From Winslowiella iniecta (GTDB taxonomy: Bacteria; Pseudomonadota; Gammaproteobacteria; Enterobacterales; Enterobacteriaceae): 64,000 bases of DNA. Below, piece after piece: positions 1 to 11,697 of this stretch. Made by a program: the position numbers and the translations under genes. The DNA lies in NCBI RefSeq assembly GCF_001267535.1, contig NZ_JRXE01000007.1, positions 123,088-187,087 on the forward strand, given 5' to 3'. Below the pieces are notes generated by a model. That model saw nothing but the letters and a program-made list of their open reading frames with translations, did no database searches and had not been told where the DNA came from. Position 1 is the stretch's first letter; every line of letters starts with the position of its first letter.

Positions 1-734
1 ATCTTGTGCTGTTGCACGGATGGGGACTGAATGCCGAAGTGTGGCATTGCATCATTGATCGGCTCAGCCCGCATTTTCGTCTGCACCTGGTGGACCTGCC
101 AGGCTTTGGCCGCAGCGGCGACTATGGCGCACTGACGCTTGATCAGATGGTAGACAGCCTGCTGCCGCAGATGCCGGAAAAAGCAATCTGGCTGGGCTGG
201 TCCCTGGGCGGTCTGGTCGCCAGTCGCCTGGCGCTGCGCTATCCGCAGCGGGTGCAGGCGTTAATCAGCGTCGCCTCCTCACCGTGTTTTACCGCCCGCG
301 ATGACTGGCCGGGGATTAAACCGCACACTCTGCAAAGTTTTCAGCAGCAGCTAAGTGATGATTTCCAGCGCACGGTGGAGCGCTTTCTGGCGCTGCAAAC
401 GCTGGGCACTGAATCGGCGCGTCAGGATGCACGTGTATTGAAAAGTGTGGTGCTGTCGCAGCCGATGCCGTCGGTGGCGGTACTGGAAGGCGGGCTGGAG
501 ATTCTCAGGCAGGTCGATCTGCGTGCTGAAATGGTCGCGCTGACGGTGCCGATGCTGCGTCTGTATGGTTATCTCGACGGGCTGGTACCACGCAAGGTCG
601 CCAGTTTGCTCGATGAACAATGGCCGCACAGCGAATCGTGCGTGATAGAGAAAGCGGCGCATGCGCCTTTTATCTCCCATCCCGAGGCGTTCTGCCAGCA
701 TGTTATTGATTTTACGCAGCCGCTGACGCAGTAA
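1..734 (+). CDS. bioH: BioH, pimeloyl-[ACP] methyl ester carboxylesterase (5' end missing)
   Basis: Alpha/beta-hydrolase that removes the methyl ester from pimeloyl-ACP methyl ester, ending the BioC-BioH route to the pimeloyl moiety of biotin; cytoplasmic. The reading frame is open from base 3 and begins inside the protein: [14 protein letters not shown] aligns about 16 residues into E. coli BioH, so the start codon lies before the window. The nucleophile elbow GWSLGG, the acid in [11 protein letters not shown] and the histidine in [12 protein letters not shown] complete the Ser-Asp-His triad. The C-terminus is intact. Identity is clear from near-continuous similarity to the E. coli protein as remembered. 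Confidence 0.95.
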   Translation, partial: LVLLHGWGLNAEVWHCIIDRLSPHFRLHLVDLPGFGRSGDYGALTLDQMVDSLLPQMPEKAIWLGWSLGGLVASRLALRYPQRVQALISVASSPCFTARDDWPGIKPHTLQSFQQQLSDDFQRTVERFLALQTLGTESARQDARVLKSVVLSQPMPSVAVLEGGLEILRQVDLRAEMVALTVPMLRLYGYLDGLVPRKVASLLDEQWPHSESCVIEKAAHAPFISHPEAFCQHVIDFTQPLTQ

Positions 735-914
735 CATTTGGTCATATAACTGGCGAATTTGAAAATAGCAGCAATACTTTCTCATGTAGGCATGGCTGCT
801 AATTATCTCATCAGTCTGAGTGGTCCACGGAGCCGGGCAATAATTTTTTTGGCTGTTAACGTGTTCTGAAGTGGTAATTGCACATCTCAATATCGATCTA
901 TGGAGAGGCTTTAT

Positions 915-1184
915 ATGAATGTATTAAAAACTATTGCTGCAACATTAGTGGTGGGTTCTGTTTCTTTCGGCGCGCTGGCAGCGGAAGAAGTGACCAAAGA
1001 GCAGGTTGAACAGATGAAGCTGGAGAAAATCGGTACAGTAACCACTACCGCGGAAACCACTTCACCAATGGATGCGAAAGAAGTGCTGTCAAAAGAGGCC
1101 GATAAAAAAGGCGGGAAATACTTCCTGGTTATCGCCGGACGTGAGCACGGTAAAATCAGTGCGACAGCCGAAGTTTATAAGTAA
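915..1184 (+). CDS. Small exported DUF1471 (YhcN/BhsA-like) protein
   Basis: 89-residue precursor. Residues 1-23 form a Sec signal peptide with a hydrophobic core and a likely cut after GALA, leaving a periplasmic domain of about 66 residues with the DUF1471 pattern (KIGTVTT near the start, GGKYFLVIAGREHGKISATAEVYK at the end, cited here as a 20-plus residue block at 66-89). The start at 915 is chosen because GGAGAGG at 902-908 sits seven bases upstream; the in-frame ATG at 900 lies before that site. DUF1471 proteins are linked to stress, biofilm and envelope responses in enterobacteria, but the role of this one cannot be read from sequence. It sits in the stretch where E. coli carries feoABC. 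Confidence 0.8.
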   Translation: MNVLKTIAATLVVGSVSFGALAAEEVTKEQVEQMKLEKIGTVTTTAETTSPMDAKEVLSKEADKKGGKYFLVIAGREHGKISATAEVYK

Positions 1185-1194
1185 TCCGTTCGCC

Positions 1195-1224
1195 GGGCAT
1201 GCCGAATTAAGGCACGCCCGTTTT
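1195..1224. terminator. Bidirectional terminator hairpin
   Basis: Nine-base arms 1195-1203 (GGGCATGCC) and 1211-1219 (GGCACGCCC) with a 7-base loop. On the plus strand it is followed by GTTTT. On the minus strand the one imperfect pair becomes a G-U wobble. It lies between convergent genes and overlaps the stop codon of the phosphorylase gene. Confidence 0.6.
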
Positions 1225-2904
1225 CAGCCACAGATAGTGCCACGGCGCTAACACCAGCATTTCACTCCCCTCAATCACTTCTCCGCGCACAATATCGCGA
1301 TACTTTCTCTGCTCGGGTAGTCGGGTTTCCACGTTTTTACTGCTCAGGTTATAGACGCAAAGCAAACTGGCTTGCCCGTCGTGCGAGTAGCGGCGCAGCA
1401 TCAACAGCGAGTTGTCGCTGTCGAGAATTTCCATCGGGTTATCCGGATGAAAAGCGGGCTGGCGGGTACGCAGCTGGATAAGCGCGCTGAGCTGGGTAAA
1501 GATCTGATGACGCAGTCCGTTCTCTGCTGTCAGTTGCTGCTCAATATCGGCAATGGCAAATTTCTCGCGGTTAATGGCGCGATTATGACCAGCGGCTTTT
1601 ACCCCTTCGCTATCGTTGCGCGAGCCTAAAATACTCTGCACATAAATCGCCGGTACGCCGGGAAAAGCCAGCAGCAGCGCATGTGCCAGCATAAAGCGAC
1701 GCAAACGCGTGTCATCGTCGTCCTGCTGCTGATTCAGCGCATCCATATAAGTGACGTTTATTTCATACGGGCTGGTGCTGCCGTCTGGATTGTTTTTATA
1801 GGAGATCAGTGCGCCTTCCATCGCCAAATCGCGCACCAAAGCGACGATCTCTACTTCCGGCAAAATGCCGCGCGCCGGATTGAGGCCGATCCCGTCATGG
1901 GAAGCGAGGAAGTTAAAGAAAGTGGTGGTGCCGCCGCCAGAATCCAGCAAAGCGGCCCACTGACGCAGCGCGCGTGAGGAGCCGTTGTGGATCGCATGCA
2001 GCACCAGTGGCGGCAGGGAAAACTGATACACCATCTGCGCTTCATCTTCGCCGTTACCAAAATAACTGATGTTGTCCTGATGCGGCACATTGGTTTCGGT
2101 AATGATCACCGTGCCGGGTGCCACCTCATCGACAATGGCGCGAAACAGTTTGACCAGCTGATGGGTTTTCGGCAGATGAATACAGCGGGTGCCCGGCGTT
2201 TTCCACATATAACCCACTGCATCAAGCCGCACGTAATCAGCCCCTTTTTTCAGGTAATCGAGCAGTACGCCCACCATGCGAATCAGCACTTCCGGGTTGC
2301 CGAAATTCAGGTCGATCTGATCGGCGCTGAAGGTGGTCCAGATAAAGCGTTTTTCACCATTGGCAAAATCAAATGGCGTCAGCAGGGGGGAAGTGCGCGG
2401 GCGGGTCACCGCGCTGAGATCGGTGGCGGGCGACATACTGATAAAAAAGTCGTCCCAGCCGGGATCCAGCGCCAGAAAATGTTTAAACCAGGCGCTGTGT
2501 GCTGACATATGGTTGCAGACAAAATCGAACATCAGACGCGTGTGGCGATGTAATTCCGCGATATCTGTCCAGTCGCCACAGATGGCATCGATGCGGTGGT
2601 AGTCAATCACTGAAAAGCCATCGTCGGATGACCACGGAAAGAACGGCAGCAGATGGACGATATTAAAGGTGTTGTGCAGATGCTGTTGATAAAAGCGGGA
2701 GAAGGTCGCCAAAGTTGGCGCTTCGCTTTCGCGGAACTGATCGGCATAGGTAATCAACACCACATCTTTCTCATCCCAGTGAGACTTACGGGCAGTTTTT
2801 ATTGACTGGCGCGCCTCGCGGATATGGGAAAGCAGCCGCTCGCGACTGGCCTGCGGGAAGGTCGATGGGTAGATTTCATCTATTAACGTGTTGATAGTAT
2901 GCAT
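1207..2904 (-). CDS. GH13 sugar phosphorylase (sucrose / glucosylglycerate phosphorylase-like)
   Basis: Alpha-amylase-superfamily enzyme of the GH13 subfamily 18 type, which cleaves a glucosyl linkage with phosphate to give glucose 1-phosphate. The (beta/alpha)8 catalytic motifs are visible: DFVCNHMSAHS, the nucleophile Asp in YVRLDAVGYMW, the acid/base Glu in VIITETNVPH and the transition-state Asp in FLASHDGIGL. The C-terminal part (PGVPAIYVQSILGSRND, AGHNRAINREKF) is closer to YcjM-type glucosylglycerate phosphorylases than to short sucrose phosphorylases, but substrate cannot be fixed from sequence. Start: ATG at 2904 is used; a GTG at 2922 would add six residues and neither has a clear Shine-Dalgarno. 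No sugar transporter or kinase is adjacent, unlike the ycj cluster of E. coli. Confidence 0.85.
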   Translation of the reverse strand: MHTINTLIDEIYPSTFPQASRERLLSHIREARQSIKTARKSHWDEKDVVLITYADQFRESEAPTLATFSRFYQQHLHNTFNIVHLLPFFPWSSDDGFSVIDYHRIDAICGDWTDIAELHRHTRLMFDFVCNHMSAHSAWFKHFLALDPGWDDFFISMSPATDLSAVTRPRTSPLLTPFDFANGEKRFIWTTFSADQIDLNFGNPEVLIRMVGVLLDYLKKGADYVRLDAVGYMWKTPGTRCIHLPKTHQLVKLFRAIVDEVAPGTVIITETNVPHQDNISYFGNGEDEAQMVYQFSLPPLVLHAIHNGSSRALRQWAALLDSGGGTTTFFNFLASHDGIGLNPARGILPEVEIVALVRDLAMEGALISYKNNPDGSTSPYEINVTYMDALNQQQDDDDTRLRRFMLAHALLLAFPGVPAIYVQSILGSRNDSEGVKAAGHNRAINREKFAIADIEQQLTAENGLRHQIFTQLSALIQLRTRQPAFHPDNPMEILDSDNSLLMLRRYSHDGQASLLCVYNLSSKNVETRLPEQRKYRDIVRGEVIEGSEMLVLAPWHYLWLKTGVP

Positions 2905-2988
2905 TTTAATCCAACGGGCCACCGCGTGAAGAATGAAAAAGCACTCTTTTCCACTGTAGACCGTTGGACTAAATTCGCAACCGGGAAC

Positions 2989-3014
2989 GGGCGGCGAGCA
3001 TCAGCACGCCACCC
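2989..3014. repeat. GC-rich palindrome (REP-like) downstream of yhgF
   Basis: Arms GGGCGGCG (2989-2996) and CGCCACCC (3007-3014) with a 10-base spacer. On the minus strand the one mismatch is a G-U wobble, so it could fold in the yhgF transcript. The same two arms occur at 10328-10348. No U-tract follows. Confidence 0.5.
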
Positions 3015-3021
3015 GGGCAGA

Positions 3022-5355
3022 TTAGCGTTTTTTACCGAAGGCAGCGGCTAGCGCATCGCCCATTGCGCTATTGCCTGCTGGCGTCTGACTGGCTTTCGGG
3101 CGGGGTTTGCCCTGTACCGGACGAGCGCCGTCACGCGGTGCGCTTTTCGCGTTGCCGCCTGCACGGGCGTTGCTTTCGCCGGGTTGCTCGTCGAGACGCA
3201 TGGTCAGCGCGATACGCTTACGTTGCAGATCGACTTCCATCACCTTCACTTTGACGATATCACCGGCCTTCACCACTTTATGCGGATCGTCGATAAACTT
3301 GTCGGAAAGTGAAGAGATATGCACTAATCCATCCTGATGCACGCCGATATCAACAAAGGCACCGAAGTTGGTGACGTTAGTGACGGAACCTTCCAGCACC
3401 ATGCCGGGTTGCAGATCGTTCATGGTGTCGATGCCATCAGCAAATTGCGCGGTTTTAAACTCAGGACGCGGATCGCGACCCGGTTTTTCCAGCTCTTTGA
3501 TAATGTCGCTGACCGTAGGCACACCAAAACGCTCGTCGGTAAAATCGACCGCTTTCAGGTTGCGCAATTCAGACGGGTTACCCATCAGTTCGTTCAGCGC
3601 CTGACGGGTAGCAGACAGAATACGCTCTACCACCGGATAAGCCTCCGGGTGAACCGTTGACGCATCCAGCGGGTTATCGCCGTGGTTAATACGCAGGAAG
3701 CCCGCACACTGTTCAAAGGCTTTCGGCCCGAGACGGCTGACTTTCAGCAGCTGCTGGCGATTGCGGAAGCGACCGTTCTCATCACGCCAGCCGACGATAT
3801 TCTGCGCCATCATTTTGCTTAGCCCGGCGACGCGCATTAGCAGCGCCACTGACGCGGTATTCAGATCGACACCCACGCCGTTTACGCAGTCTTCAACCAC
3901 GGCATCAAGTTTTTTCGCCAGCTGGCTCTGGCTGACGTCATGCTGATACTGGCCGACACCGATTGATTTCGGGTCGATTTTCACCAGTTCGGCCAGCGGA
4001 TCCTGCAAGCGACGGGCGATGGAAACCGCACCGCGCAGTGACACATCCAGATCCGGGAACTCCAGTGCCGCCAGTTCTGATGCAGAGTACACCGATGCAC
4101 CCGCTTCACTGACAATCACTTTCTGCGCCTGCACCTGTGGGAACTGCTTCTGCACGTCGAGGAAGAAACGCTCGGTTTCACGTGATGCCGTTCCGTTACC
4201 AATCGCGACCAGCTCTACCTGATGTTTGGTGCACAGGCTGGCGACCGCGGCGGCGGCTTTCGCCGCCTGGCCGGTGTGCGGATAAATGGTATCGGTCGCG
4301 ACCAGCTTGCCGGTGGCATCGACGATTGCCACTTTCACGCCGGTACGCAGGCCAGGATCAAGACCCATGGTGGCGCGCATGCCGGCAGGAGCTGCCATCA
4401 GCAGATCGTGCAGGTTACGGGCGAAAACATTGATCGCTTCATCTTCCGCACGCTCGCGCACGCTGCCCATCAGCTCGGTTTCCAGATGCAGCATCACCTT
4501 GATACGCCATGTCCAGCTGACGACCGCTTTACGCCAGCTGTCAGCCGGGGCATTGTTCAGGCGCAGATTCAGGTGTTCAGTGATGATCTGTTCGCCATGG
4601 CTTTCACGCGGCGGTTCATCAAACTGCGGATCGGCATTCAGCGCCAGTTGCAGCACGCCTTCGTTTCGGCCACGCAACATAGCTAATGCACGGTGTGAAG
4701 GCACCGTCGACAGCGCTTCGTGATGATCGAAATAGTCGCGGAATTTCGCGCCCGCTTCCTCTTTGCCTTCCACCACGCGGGAAACCAGGTGGGCATTTTT
4801 CCACAGATATTCACGGACTTTCGCCAGCAGCGCAGCGTCTTCAGCAAAGCGCTCCATCAGGATATAGCGCGCGCCATCCAGTGCGGCTTTGACATCGGCC
4901 ACGCCTTTCCCGGCATCGACAAACTCAGCGGCCAGCTGCTCAGGCTGATGTGACGGATCCTGCCAGAGTGTATCTGCCAGTGGCTCCAGGCCCGCTTCGA
5001 TCGCGATTTGTCCGCGGGTGCGGCGCTTCGGCTTGTACGGCAGGTAAAGGTCTTCGAGTTCGGTTTTGCTCATCGTGCCGTTAATGGCGGCCGCGAGGGT
5101 TTCGGAGAGTTTGCCTTGTTCGTCAATGGATTTCAGAATGGACTGACGGCGATCTTCCAGTTCGCGCAGGTAGCCAAGACGTGTCTCCAGTTGGCGCAGC
5201 TGGGTGTCATCCAGACCACCGGTCACTTCCTTACGATAACGTGCAATAAACGGCACGGTATTCCCTTCATCCAACAGGCGAACAGCGGCTTCAACTTGTT
5301 CAGCCCGTGCCTGAAGTTCACTTGCAATAATGCGGCTCAGCGAATCTTTCATCAT
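3022..5355 (-). CDS. yhgF: YhgF/Tex-family RNA-binding S1 protein
   Basis: 777-residue Tex-family protein, full length compared with E. coli YhgF. Order of domains: helical Tex N-terminal region (1-190), YqgF/RNase H-like fold with [19 protein letters not shown] near 335, helix-hairpin-helix segments with [17 protein letters not shown] and LNTASVALL near 470-560, and a C-terminal S1 domain (about 650-725, [20 protein letters not shown]). The tail is a basic, low-complexity stretch rich in Gly, Lys and Pro. Tex proteins bind nucleic acid and are connected with transcription fidelity and ribosome quality control; the exact role is not settled. Two ATG codons are adjacent (5355, 5352); the first is used. 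It follows greB in the same direction. Confidence 0.96.
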   Translation of the reverse strand: MMKDSLSRIIASELQARAEQVEAAVRLLDEGNTVPFIARYRKEVTGGLDDTQLRQLETRLGYLRELEDRRQSILKSIDEQGKLSETLAAAINGTMSKTELEDLYLPYKPKRRTRGQIAIEAGLEPLADTLWQDPSHQPEQLAAEFVDAGKGVADVKAALDGARYILMERFAEDAALLAKVREYLWKNAHLVSRVVEGKEEAGAKFRDYFDHHEALSTVPSHRALAMLRGRNEGVLQLALNADPQFDEPPRESHGEQIITEHLNLRLNNAPADSWRKAVVSWTWRIKVMLHLETELMGSVRERAEDEAINVFARNLHDLLMAAPAGMRATMGLDPGLRTGVKVAIVDATGKLVATDTIYPHTGQAAKAAAAVASLCTKHQVELVAIGNGTASRETERFFLDVQKQFPQVQAQKVIVSEAGASVYSASELAALEFPDLDVSLRGAVSIARRLQDPLAELVKIDPKSIGVGQYQHDVSQSQLAKKLDAVVEDCVNGVGVDLNTASVALLMRVAGLSKMMAQNIVGWRDENGRFRNRQQLLKVSRLGPKAFEQCAGFLRINHGDNPLDASTVHPEAYPVVERILSATRQALNELMGNPSELRNLKAVDFTDERFGVPTVSDIIKELEKPGRDPRPEFKTAQFADGIDTMNDLQPGMVLEGSVTNVTNFGAFVDIGVHQDGLVHISSLSDKFIDDPHKVVKAGDIVKVKVMEVDLQRKRIALTMRLDEQPGESNARAGGNAKSAPRDGARPVQGKPRPKASQTPAGNSAMGDALAAAFGKKR

Positions 5356-5464
5356 CGGTTCAACTATCTTGCTATCACAGGGTTGAGGATCAGGGGACAG
5401 TTATACGGATCGACGGCTGAAATTGCCAGCCGCCTGGCGGTGATTGCGCCAGAATCCGAATTTT

Positions 5465-5938
5465 CTATCCGACGTAGTTGATTTCATTCACGTACCACAG
5501 TGCTTCGCCCGCTGGCGTATGAACGGTGACGGCATCGCCGACCTCTTTTTTCAGCAGTGCGCGCGCCATTGGCGAGTCAATCGAGATATAGTCGTTACGA
5601 CCAAAAATTTCGTCGTAGCCGACAATGCGAAAACGTTTGATATCGCCGTCATCATTTTCAATCTCGACCCAGGCACCGAAGAACACTTTGCCATCCTGCT
5701 GCGGTGAGTAGTCGACAATACGCAGGGATTCGAGACTTTTGGTGATATAGCGCACCCGGCGATCGATTTCGCGCAGGCGTTTTTTATTGTACTGATAATC
5801 GGCATTTTCACTGCGGTCACCAAGGCTGGCGGCCCAGGTGACTTTTTTGGTCACTTCCGGCCGCTCTTCACGCCAGAGAAAATCCAGCTCATCTTTTAGC
5901 CGGTTGTAGCCTTCACGGGTCACGAGTTTGGTTTTCAT
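5465..5938 (-). CDS. greB: Transcription elongation factor GreB
   Basis: 157 residues, the usual GreB length. It enters the RNA polymerase secondary channel and stimulates cleavage of backtracked RNA. The N-terminal coiled coil carries the catalytic tip ASLGDRSENADYQYN with its acidic residues, and the C-terminal globular domain is intact (KVFFGAWVEIENDDGD, ISIDSPMARALLKKEVGD). Divergent from ompR, with a 279-bp intergenic region that holds both promoters. Confidence 0.97.
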   Translation of the reverse strand: MKTKLVTREGYNRLKDELDFLWREERPEVTKKVTWAASLGDRSENADYQYNKKRLREIDRRVRYITKSLESLRIVDYSPQQDGKVFFGAWVEIENDDGDIKRFRIVGYDEIFGRNDYISIDSPMARALLKKEVGDAVTVHTPAGEALWYVNEINYVG

Positions 5939-6217
5939 CGGCTTTTAGCTCTGTTGGTTATGGCATGCTGTTACTGCGATTTTAGAGGGAATATTGTCAG
6001 AGCTTCAACCTCGATCGGGTTAAGCTGTGATAATCCGCCGGGCTAAGGTGACATCGGCGGAAAATTGCGCACCGGCAGGGCAAATTATAAAGTTAAGCCC
6101 CTGTTTAATATGCTTTGTAACAATTTCGGCTACAATATAAACCATTAATGACTGTCACTGTACGGCAACTTTTTTAAGAATAGCCACTCAGGCAATAGCG
6201 CCTTTGGGAGTATCGAA

Positions 6218-8295
<2,078 letters not shown>

Positions 8296-8310
8296 CGGAG
8301 GCTGGAATCT

Positions 8311-8394
8311 TGTAGGGAGCGGTTTTCGGCTCCCGTCCTGATGGTATGCGGGGTGCAAATCTTCGGCACGGGCGGCGAGAACGCCGCCCCTACA
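8311..8394. repeat. Composite palindromic element with terminal inverted repeats
   Basis: The 84-bp element starts with TGTAGGG (8311-8317) and ends with the exact inverse CCCTACA (8388-8394). It contains two hairpins: GGGAGC/GCTCCC (8315-8320, 8329-8334) and the 8-bp perfect stem GGGCGGCG/CGCCGCCC (8370-8377, 8382-8389) with loop AGAA. Both hairpin modules recur at 28415-28461 in the opposite order. It fills the gap between convergent envZ and pckA and may also terminate both. Confidence 0.65.
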
Positions 8395-8402
8395 GTCTGA
8401 CT

Positions 8403-10022
8403 TTAAAGCTGTGGACCCGCCTTAACCAGCGCGGCACCCGCAGGCGTATCGGTGTACTTATCAAAGTTGTTGATAAAGCGCTGCGCCAGATCGCGTGCTT
8501 TGCCTTGCCACTCTTCAGCGTTCTGATAACTGTTGCGCGGATCGAGAATCTGACTGTCGACGCCTTTCAGCGCCACCGGCATTTGCAGATCAAAAATCGG
8601 CAATGTTTGTGTCTCCGCGTCGCTCAGTTCACCCTGCAAAATGGCATTGATAATCGCCCGGGTGTCTTTAATCGAAATACGTTTGCCGCTGCCGTTCCAG
8701 CCGGTATTGACCAGATATGCTTCGGCGTCAGCATCCTGCATGCGTTTCACCAGTACTTCGGCATACTGCGTTGGGTGCAGGGTCAGGAAGGCCGCACCAA
8801 AACAGGCTGAGAAGGTGGGTGTTGGTTCAGTCACGCCACGTTCGGTACCCGCCAGCTTGGCGGTAAAGCCGGACAGAAAGTGGTATTGCGTCTGATCGGC
8901 GCTGAGGCGCGAGACCGGCGGCAGTACGCCAAACGCATCGGCAGTCAGGAAGATCACTTTTTTCGCGTGACCCGCCTTCGATACCGGTTTGACGATATTG
9001 TCGATATGATGGATTGGGTAGGAAACACGGGTGTTTTCGGTTTTGCTGCCGTCATCGAAATCAATCGAACCATCGCTCAGCACCACCACGTTTTCCAGCA
9101 GCGCATCGCGGCGGATGGCGTGATAGATTTCCGGCTCCGCTTGCTCGGAGAGCTTGATGGTCTTGGCGTAGCAGCCACCTTCGAAGTTAAATACGCCGTC
9201 GTCATCCCAGCCATGCTCATCATCGCCAATCAGCTGACGCTGTGGGTCGGTAGACAGGGTGGTTTTGCCGGTACCGGACAGGCCAAAGAACACCGCAACA
9301 TCGCCTTTTTCGCCGACGTTCGCTGAACAGTGCATCGAAGCTATGCCTTTTAATGGCAACAGGTAGTTCATAATGGCGAACAGACCTTTCTTCATTTCGC
9401 CACCGTACCAGGTGCCGCCGATCAGCTGGATATTTTCCGTCAGGTTAAACGCGACAAAGTTTTCCGAGTTTAACCCCTGCTGTTGCCAGTCCGGATTAGT
9501 GCATTTCGCGCCATTCATTACCACAAAATCGGGTTTAAAGCTGGCCAGTCCGGCTTCATCTGGCTGAATAAACATGTTTTTCACGAAATGTGCCTGCCAG
9601 GCAACTTCAGTGATAAAACGCACGCTGAGACGGGTATCCGGGTTAGCACCGCACCACGCATCAACAATAAACAAGCGTTTGTCGGACAGCTGTCTGGTCA
9701 CCAGCGATTTCAGTGAATCCCAGGTTTCTTGCGACAGCGGCTGGTTATCATTCTTGCCTTTACCCTGATCGCACCACCAGAGGGTGTCACGTGTGGTGTC
9801 ATCACGCACAATATATTTATCTTTCGGCGAGCGTCCGGTAAAGACGCCGGTATCGACGGCGATAGCGCCGGATTGCGTCTGAATACCGCGCTCGTAACCT
9901 GCTAAACCGGGTTGGGTTTCTTCCTGAAAGAGGGTGTCATAATCGGGATTATGGACAATCTCAACCGTATCAGTGATGCCATAAGCGACGAGGTCCTGGG
10001 CGGTCAGGCCATTAGCGCGCAT
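8403..10022 (-). CDS. pckA: Phosphoenolpyruvate carboxykinase (ATP)
   Basis: 539 residues, the expected length. It converts oxaloacetate and ATP to phosphoenolpyruvate, ADP and CO2, the committed step of gluconeogenesis from C4 acids; cytoplasmic. Visible signatures are the P-loop [11 protein letters not shown] near 250, the kinase-2-type motif LIGDDEHGW, the oxaloacetate-binding [11 protein letters not shown] near the N-terminus and [11 protein letters not shown] towards the C-terminus. GGAG lies eight bases before the ATG (GGAGCAGTAAT). Expression in relatives depends on cAMP-CRP, but I could not find a convincing CRP site in the 343-bp upstream gap. Confidence 0.98.
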   Translation of the reverse strand: MRANGLTAQDLVAYGITDTVEIVHNPDYDTLFQEETQPGLAGYERGIQTQSGAIAVDTGVFTGRSPKDKYIVRDDTTRDTLWWCDQGKGKNDNQPLSQETWDSLKSLVTRQLSDKRLFIVDAWCGANPDTRLSVRFITEVAWQAHFVKNMFIQPDEAGLASFKPDFVVMNGAKCTNPDWQQQGLNSENFVAFNLTENIQLIGGTWYGGEMKKGLFAIMNYLLPLKGIASMHCSANVGEKGDVAVFFGLSGTGKTTLSTDPQRQLIGDDEHGWDDDGVFNFEGGCYAKTIKLSEQAEPEIYHAIRRDALLENVVVLSDGSIDFDDGSKTENTRVSYPIHHIDNIVKPVSKAGHAKKVIFLTADAFGVLPPVSRLSADQTQYHFLSGFTAKLAGTERGVTEPTPTFSACFGAAFLTLHPTQYAEVLVKRMQDADAEAYLVNTGWNGSGKRISIKDTRAIINAILQGELSDAETQTLPIFDLQMPVALKGVDSQILDPRNSYQNAEEWQGKARDLAQRFINNFDKYTDTPAGAALVKAGPQL

Positions 10023-10312
10023 ATTACTGCTCCTTTATCGGTTTTTTTACTGCAACAAAGTGTAGGGGTATTTCGCTTTCACCGACCGTGATCATCGACA
10101 GATAAGCTGAAAACAGGGCAGGGATAATCACGATCGCGCGCAGTTTACACCTGTGATGACTCAGCGAAAGAGCGAAGCGGTAGAAATGAGACACGAAACG
10201 ATTTAATGATGTAATTCAGTGCAATCTGAGGCGGGAATGCATCGTAACCGTCGGCCAGGGTAGGTTAAAATATCGACGCTGGTGATAATAACAGAGAGTT
10301 ACCGGGAAATGT
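10023..10312. other. Intergenic region between hslO and pckA
   Basis: The hslO-pckA gap runs 10023-10365 and holds no supportable gene. It must carry the pckA promoter on the minus strand, but I see no promoter pair or CRP half-sites at correct spacing. The part next to hslO holds the palindromes listed separately. Confidence 0.5.
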
Positions 10313-10348
10313 TACTGGATCCAGTATGGGCGGCGGAGAACGCCACCC
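10313..10348. repeat. REP-like palindrome downstream of hslO
   Basis: A 14-bp perfect palindrome TACTGGATCCAGTA (10313-10326) is followed by arms GGGCGGCG (10328-10335) and CGCCACCC (10341-10348) around GAGAA. On the minus strand the second hairpin folds with one G-U pair just after the hslO stop. Its sequence differs from the 8370-8389 hairpin by one inserted G and one arm base. Confidence 0.55.
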
Positions 10349-10365
10349 TGACTGAAAATACGCTT

Positions 10366-11244
10366 TTAATGCACTTGCTCGCTGCCGGTCGCGGAGTCGT
10401 TACGGATGGCGGCGATATCGATAGCATCGTAAACATAGTGGCTACCACAGTAGTCACAGTTCATATCAATCTCACCGTCTTCTGCAAGAATTTCATCCAC
10501 TTCGGATTGCGGCAGCGTTCTCAGTACTTCGCCACAGCGTTCACGCGAACAGGTGCATTTGAACAGCACGTCCTGCGGGTCGTAAACCGTCACTTCTTCC
10601 TGATGATACAGACGCCATAACACTTCGTTAGCGGGCAGCGTAATCAGCTCTTCAGTTTTAATGGTTTCGGTTAAGGTGGCCAGATGGGTAAAGTCATCCG
10701 TGCTGGCATCCTGCGCCGGTAATACCTGTAGCAGAATACCGCCGGCACCTTTCTGGCCTTCCGCTTCGCCGGTACGCAGGAACAGACGCGTCGGCAGCTG
10801 TTCGGAGCGCATAAAGTAATCTTCCAGGCAGGCCGCCAGCGTATCGCCTTCCAGCCCGACCACGCCCTGATAGCGCTCACCCTGCTCCGGAGAAATGGTG
10901 ATCACCAGGTAGCCATTGCCCACCATCTCTTTTAGCGTGCTGCCTTCAGCAATTTCACCCTGCGTACGCGCCACGCCGCGCATTTCCTGACGGTTGTTAC
11001 CATTAATCACCGCCAGATTCAGCGCGCCATCACCCTGCAACTGTACGGTGATATCACCGTCAAACTTCAGCGTTGCGGTCAGCAGGCTGGTGGCAACCAG
11101 CAGTTCGCCCAGCAGTTGCTGAACCGGCTGTGGGTAATCATGGCCTTCAATAATTTTTTGCCAGGTGTCAGAGACGTTGACCAGTTCACCGCGGACGGCA
11201 TGATTTTCGAACAGGTAACGATGCATTTGGTCTTGATGGGACAT
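10366..11244 (-). CDS. hslO: Redox-regulated holdase chaperone Hsp33
   Basis: 292 residues. Hsp33 is a cytoplasmic holdase switched on by oxidation and heat. The C-terminal zinc site is intact: CTC followed by the cysteine of SRERC ([10 protein letters not shown]), and CDYC about 30 residues later. The N-terminal domain ([31 protein letters not shown]) and the linker follow E. coli closely. It lies 22 bp downstream of hslR, matching the heat-shock pair of E. coli. Confidence 0.97.
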   Translation of the reverse strand: MSHQDQMHRYLFENHAVRGELVNVSDTWQKIIEGHDYPQPVQQLLGELLVATSLLTATLKFDGDITVQLQGDGALNLAVINGNNRQEMRGVARTQGEIAEGSTLKEMVGNGYLVITISPEQGERYQGVVGLEGDTLAACLEDYFMRSEQLPTRLFLRTGEAEGQKGAGGILLQVLPAQDASTDDFTHLATLTETIKTEELITLPANEVLWRLYHQEEVTVYDPQDVLFKCTCSRERCGEVLRTLPQSEVDEILAEDGEIDMNCDYCGSHYVYDAIDIAAIRNDSATGSEQVH

Positions 11245-11266
11245 AGTTTTCTCTCATAGTTGCGAT

Positions 11267-11668
11267 CTATTCATCGCCTGAATATTTAAATTTCATCAGA
11301 TCGCGGCGCTCTTTCTTATCGGGGCGGCGGTCGGGATGGGGCATCGTCAGCGCATTCATTTTGCGCGCCAGCGCCACTTTTTCGCGTTTCTCAATACTTT
11401 GTGCCGTTTCGGCATACAGCAGCTGCGCTTCCGTCGCCGGACGACGCTGATCGGTAATCGCCAGTATGACCACGGTGCGTTCATCGTTGCCCTGACGGAG
11501 CGTCAGTTCGGCATCCACTTCCACCAGCTTGCTCGGTTTGCCGCGCTGACCGTTATAGTGAACCTTGCCACCTTCGATCATTTCGCGCGCCACCGCGCGG
11601 GTTTTATAAAAGCGTGCAGCCCACAGCCATTTATCGAGCCGGACGCCCTCGGGGCTTTTCTCTTTCAT
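11267..11668 (-). CDS. hslR: Ribosome-associated heat shock protein Hsp15
   Basis: 133-residue S4-domain RNA-binding protein. VRLDKWLWAARFYKTR near residue 10 opens the S4 domain. Hsp15 binds 50S subunits that still carry a stalled nascent chain with peptidyl-tRNA and helps release it. The tail is basic (RPDKKERRDLMKFKYS). An AGGAG lies upstream of the ATG. It sits between yrfG and hslO in one transcription direction. Confidence 0.96.
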   Translation of the reverse strand: MKEKSPEGVRLDKWLWAARFYKTRAVAREMIEGGKVHYNGQRGKPSKLVEVDAELTLRQGNDERTVVILAITDQRRPATEAQLLYAETAQSIEKREKVALARKMNALTMPHPDRRPDKKERRDLMKFKYSGDE

Positions 11669-11697
11669 TGCTGCTCCTGATTAACGATCTCCTGCCG

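Noticed and set aside
351..890. 179-codon open frame on the minus strand across the end of bioH
   Set aside because: It is antisense to the conserved bioH gene, has no recognisable domain and no ribosome-binding site.
10146..10168. Possible CRP site upstream of pckA (CTGTGATGACTCAGCG)
   Set aside because: One half-site TGTGA is present, but the TCACA half is missing at the six-base spacing.
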